A stretch of DNA of 64,000 nt from Phragmites australis (Eukaryota > Streptophyta > Magnoliopsida > Poales > Poaceae), in contig NC_084927.1 in NCBI RefSeq assembly GCF_958298935.1, positions 35,282,501 to 35,346,500 of the forward strand, written 5' to 3'. Made by a program: the position numbers and the translations under genes. This document shows positions 61,141 through 64,000 of the stretch, in pieces (the first letter of the stretch is position 1; the number at the start of each line of letters is the position of its first letter). The notes beneath the pieces were generated by a model. The model was given only the letters and a program-made list of their open reading frames with translations, searched no databases and was not told the DNA's origin.

Positions 61141-61961
61141 TCAGTTCGGTCGCTCTTCTCGGCACTTCGCAAGTACATGTGAATCCATAGTCCGCAAGCA
61201 GCGCCTGCCTCTCCTGATATGGAGGATCTTCATCGATGTAGGAGATGGTAATCTGGAATTCATTGTTAGGTGGCAAAATAGCGCAGACAAAGTGTCTCTC
61301 TTGATATCAAAAAAATAAATGATTTGACATAGCGTAAAAAATACCATACCTCGTCATCCTTGCCGATAGGCTTGAGAGCAGTTATCACTGCATGACCATC
61401 CTTATCCTGCAATGGTTAGTTTAACAGTAACAGGTCATATCTGCATTGCTGACGGCAATTGGGTAGGAAAATGAACTAATCAGCTCGACGAAAATGTGCG
61501 CACATCATCTCTTTTAAATTCTTTAGCGTTTGGACAGCATCAATGGTTCATGCAGCTCTGTAAAGGGAAGAATGCTGTACCTGCCAATGAAAAGGAAAAG
61601 AATTTATACTGTTGCGCAAACAGAAACATGCAAATGTCAGTAGTGTTGGAAGAAGTTGTGCATACCCTCACAAGGAATTGAATAGTCTTCACCTAAAGTA
61701 TCTAGGAATGGTCCCGTTACCTTCTCTGCTTCCTCCAAGGGCATAGTGCAATTCAGGTTAACAAAATTGCTGGGTACATTTAGATTAAAAATCTCACAAG
61801 TTTGGGCCAACCATCAAACATACCTTCTAGCTATCTGGAAGATCATCAATATGTATGAAATAGTCTTCAATCGGCGATGCAACAACTAATTCACTGCAAC
61901 AAAGGAGAGGGGAGTACTAAGAGAATATGATGTCACATGCAGCACAGATATTTGTTTCCAT

Positions 61962-61992
<31 letters not shown>

Positions 61993-62575
61993 CAATGACA
62001 CAGCATGCACATTATCAAAACGAACAAAGGATTTAGATTCACTTACAGATTGTTCAGCTCAAACATGCCAATTATGTGTCCATAGACGTCAAGCGAAAAC
62101 ACTAGACATTGTCAAGGAAACTTCAAACTTGCATGAGAATGCGATGTCAAGGAAACTCATATACGTAGAACAAGTCTTGCAACTACTGAAAAAGCAGATA
62201 CAGGGTGGACACTCAGGATCAAAGATTGCATCCTTGAGAAGCTGCAGTGACTACAAAACACAGAAGATATCGTAGCATATATCGGTGACTGATTACTGAT
62301 TAGATACAGGATAGCAGAATAAGTTGTCGTTTATTTAAAATTTATCTAGCTCGTAATATATGTAAATTGACACATTAATGGAAAAAAAAACTCCATGGAA
62401 GTGTCCCAGAGTACAATACCATCAGTAGACTATGGGCTATTAGTTTTATAATGTTTCATAAAAGAAAATATCTGCTGAAAAATTTACTGTAAATGCCAGA
62501 TCTCTTATTTGCTGCCTAAATGAATCTTCTTCACTGGAATCAACAACCTCAGGCAAAGCAACACACTCCCACCAT
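61141..62575 (-). pseudogene. ATXR2-like SET-domain methyltransferase, broken C-terminal half
   Basis: Exon remains read in order on the minus strand: 62488-62575 (WWECVALPEVVDSSEEDSFR), about 62205-62241 (LLKDAIFDPECPP), 62047-62090 (VYGHIIGMFELNNL), 61824-61893 (ELVVASPIEDYFIHIDDLPD), 61666-about 61750 (EEAEKVTGPFLDTLGEDYS), 61504-61580 (GTAFFPLQSCMNH-stop-CCPN), 61350-61406 (DKDGHAVITALKPIGKDDE), 61141-61252 (ISYIDEDPPYQERQALLADY). Together they match ATXR2, a plant SET-domain histone lysine methyltransferase. Three lesions are visible. TGA (61540-61542) replaces the Ser of the catalytic NHSCCPN motif. TAG lies near the end of the exon at 61824-61893. A two-base loss after GFTCTC (about 61165-61172) puts the final AKCREERPN out of frame. 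The N-terminal half is absent and a SNF2 gene piece takes its place. Confidence 0.8.
61962..61991. repeat. (TG)n followed by a 17-base G-run
   Basis: (GT)n from about 61962 to 61974, then 17 G at 61975-61991, in an intron of the ATXR2-like pseudogene. It could form a four-stranded G structure or stall polymerases. Confidence 0.85.
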
Positions 62576-62831
62576 CTGCACGCACAAGTTTACCTTTCTC
62601 ACAAGTTTGTAGTAGATAAACAGGATTTTGTCACAACTCACACAATGCAACAACATAAAGGCATCCCATTAAGGGACAAGGTACGTGTAAGCCATGTGGA
62701 GCTAGCTTGCTGGTCAGTATATACTGCTAAGACTCCCACAAAGGGAAAAATGGGGAAGAATAAAGACTCAAGCTATGCCATGGGTATGTCCTTGACTACT
62801 AAAAAGGGGCATGGGACAGAGATATATTACT

Positions 62832-64000
62832 TCATCGGATTGTTACTAGCACACGTGAATTATCTAGCTTATTCAGGGGTTCATCCATAAGTTCTTTCCT
62901 GTCCATGACAATCACTACATCATTGTCGTCAATGTTTAGTACAGATTTCATACAGTATGAATCAGCAGTCATGAACCTAGACTGCTGAACCCTCTCCTTC
63001 TGTATAAGGGCAATCGTCGATATTGTCTTCCCAAGACCCTGTGTAACAGAAATTGAAGTGCTTAATATAAAGGAATCTGGTAGAAATAATTTAAAGTTAC
63101 TAGAATAAGGTAGAAAATAGAAATAAACCTGATCATCTGCCAAAATTCCTCCTGGACAATGTGAACTATTCTCCTTGGAAACCATCCAAGCTAATGCTAT
63201 TTTCTTTCAAACATAAAAGAACATTGAAGTGAAGAGCCACCAGAATAAGCAAAATTGTTGCATAACTTCAGGAAGATCTTCTTCCTTTTTTTCCTGACTG
63301 ATATGCTGCATACATTTTAGGGGAAATAAGTATGGTTCATACCAAGTACGATTAAAATGGAAATACCAGGACATGGCATCTATTTCTTTACGGTAATGCT
63401 CTGCTCCAAACGTACAAAGGATAAAAAAAAATTGGACGCCGGATGTTGAATGCAACATAAAATATAATTGTGGCAACAAATTTCCATAACATCTAAAACA
63501 TTACATTTGAACATATGAAACATTGGAGATACGAAAATATATGAATTAACTCAAATGAATAATTTTTTGAGTCTGGATCTGTGTGCTATTTTGATACATG
63601 AATTGAGTGCAACAAACGAAAATAACTTATGCAACAAATTTCCATTATGTCTGAAACATTAAATTTGAACATCTGAAATATTGAAGATACGAAATATAGG
63701 AATTAACTCAATTGAATAATTTTTTCGGGTCTAAATCTATGTGCTATTTTGGTGCATATTTTGATGTTGCAAACGTTGATTTCAGATGTTTCAGATGTCA
63801 GTTTTCTATGTTGCAACTGGCGCTAGAATCGTCAGTTTTCTATTTTGAAGCGTCTGATCTATCGGACGTCCGGGCGCTAGAATCTCCCATTTCTTTAAGG
63901 TGCCATGTCTGTATCAATCAATCAAAGATACCTGCAGGGCTTCTTCATATACAGCTCTCTCATTAAAAGCAAAAAGCCTGTTTTCTACGTCATTATTGAC
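62832..64000 (-). pseudogene. SNF2-family helicase (CHR28/Rad5-16-like) exons, partial
   Basis: Exons on the minus strand: beyond the window to 63932 (VNNDVENRLFAFNERAVYEE, then ALQ), 63267-63305 (HISQEKKEEDLPE), 63129-63203 (KIALAWMVSKENSSHCPGGI, then LADDQ), and 62832-63038 (GLGKTISTIALIQKERVQQS). The ADDQ|GLGKT join is the Walker A box of the SNF2 ATPase, and the HISQEKKEE...KIALAWM order fits plant CHR28-type Rad5/16-like remodellers. Two faults are visible. The usual 11 or so residues between DLPE and KIALAWM (LLRHQ-type block) are replaced by a 63-bp segment with a TGA. After about residue LNKLDN the frame ends within 10 codons, with no more of the ATPase downstream. Hence a truncated gene piece, continuing past the right edge. 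Confidence 0.75.
63473..63890. repeat. 160-bp tandem repeat and repetitive end-like sequence in an SNF2 intron
   Basis: The units 63473-63599 and 63633-63759 align (GCAACAAATTTCCATAACAT against GCAACAAATTTCCATTATGT; AATAATTTTTTGAGTCTGGA against AATAATTTTTTCGGGTCTAA). Next to it GGCGCTAGAAT occurs at about 63821 and GGGCGCTAGAATCTCCC at 63874, with TTGCA-rich sequence between. It looks like the end region of a DNA transposon, class not determined. Confidence 0.55.

Overview
This window is nuclear DNA of a flowering plant, almost certainly a grass. It has introns with GT/AG borders, GC-rich first exons, long AT-rich spacers full of transposon remains, and proteins that match plant-only families. 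There are no operons, no CRISPR arrays, and I recognised no tRNA, rRNA or snRNA gene.

The left third (1-13.7 kb) is mostly old mobile DNA. It holds a decayed plant-mobile-domain transposon gene, a Stowaway-like MITE, a small CACTA-like element, three adjacent tandem duplications, and four LTR-like sequences of copia type, three on the minus strand and one on the plus strand. A fifth LTR lies at 50.7-52.3 kb. Three of the five share a U3 region packed with a degenerate CCGGTG motif.

The first real gene is a VUP1-like gene (14.6-15.3 kb, plus). Next come 3'-fragments of LINE elements (18.0-19.6 kb) and a nearly full-length but decayed LINE (20.9-26.0 kb). The large LINE lies between a degenerate copy of a RIC gene's last exon and the intact RIC (CRIB-domain) gene (26.0-27.2 kb, minus).

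The centre is gene-rich, mainly on the minus strand: an eIF1/SUI1 protein with a long N-terminal extension (29.2-29.9 kb), the organelle splicing factor APO4 (31.6-32.9 kb), a domesticated hAT transposase with two BED zinc fingers (35.5-38.1 kb), and a 19-exon bridge-like lipid-transfer protein of the UHRF1BP1/BLTP3 type (39.6-48.5 kb) with a LINE-type insertion in intron 5. A ubiquitin fragment and a broken NHL/LEA-2 gene lie between APO4 and the hAT-derived gene.

To the right are a U/P-type cyclin (53.7-55.1 kb, plus) and PEX22, the peroxisomal anchor of PEX4 (57.8-60.4 kb, plus). The window ends in a mosaic of two broken genes on the minus strand: the SET-domain half of an ATXR2-like methyltransferase (61.1-62.6 kb) joined to exons of an SNF2 helicase (62.8-64.0 kb, running off the edge). 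The intact genes are unrelated housekeeping or regulatory genes and do not form one pathway. I found no clear new system. The most unusual items are the ATXR2/SNF2 mosaic, a 90-nt in-frame readable intron in the lipid-transfer gene, and the CCGGTG-rich LTR family.
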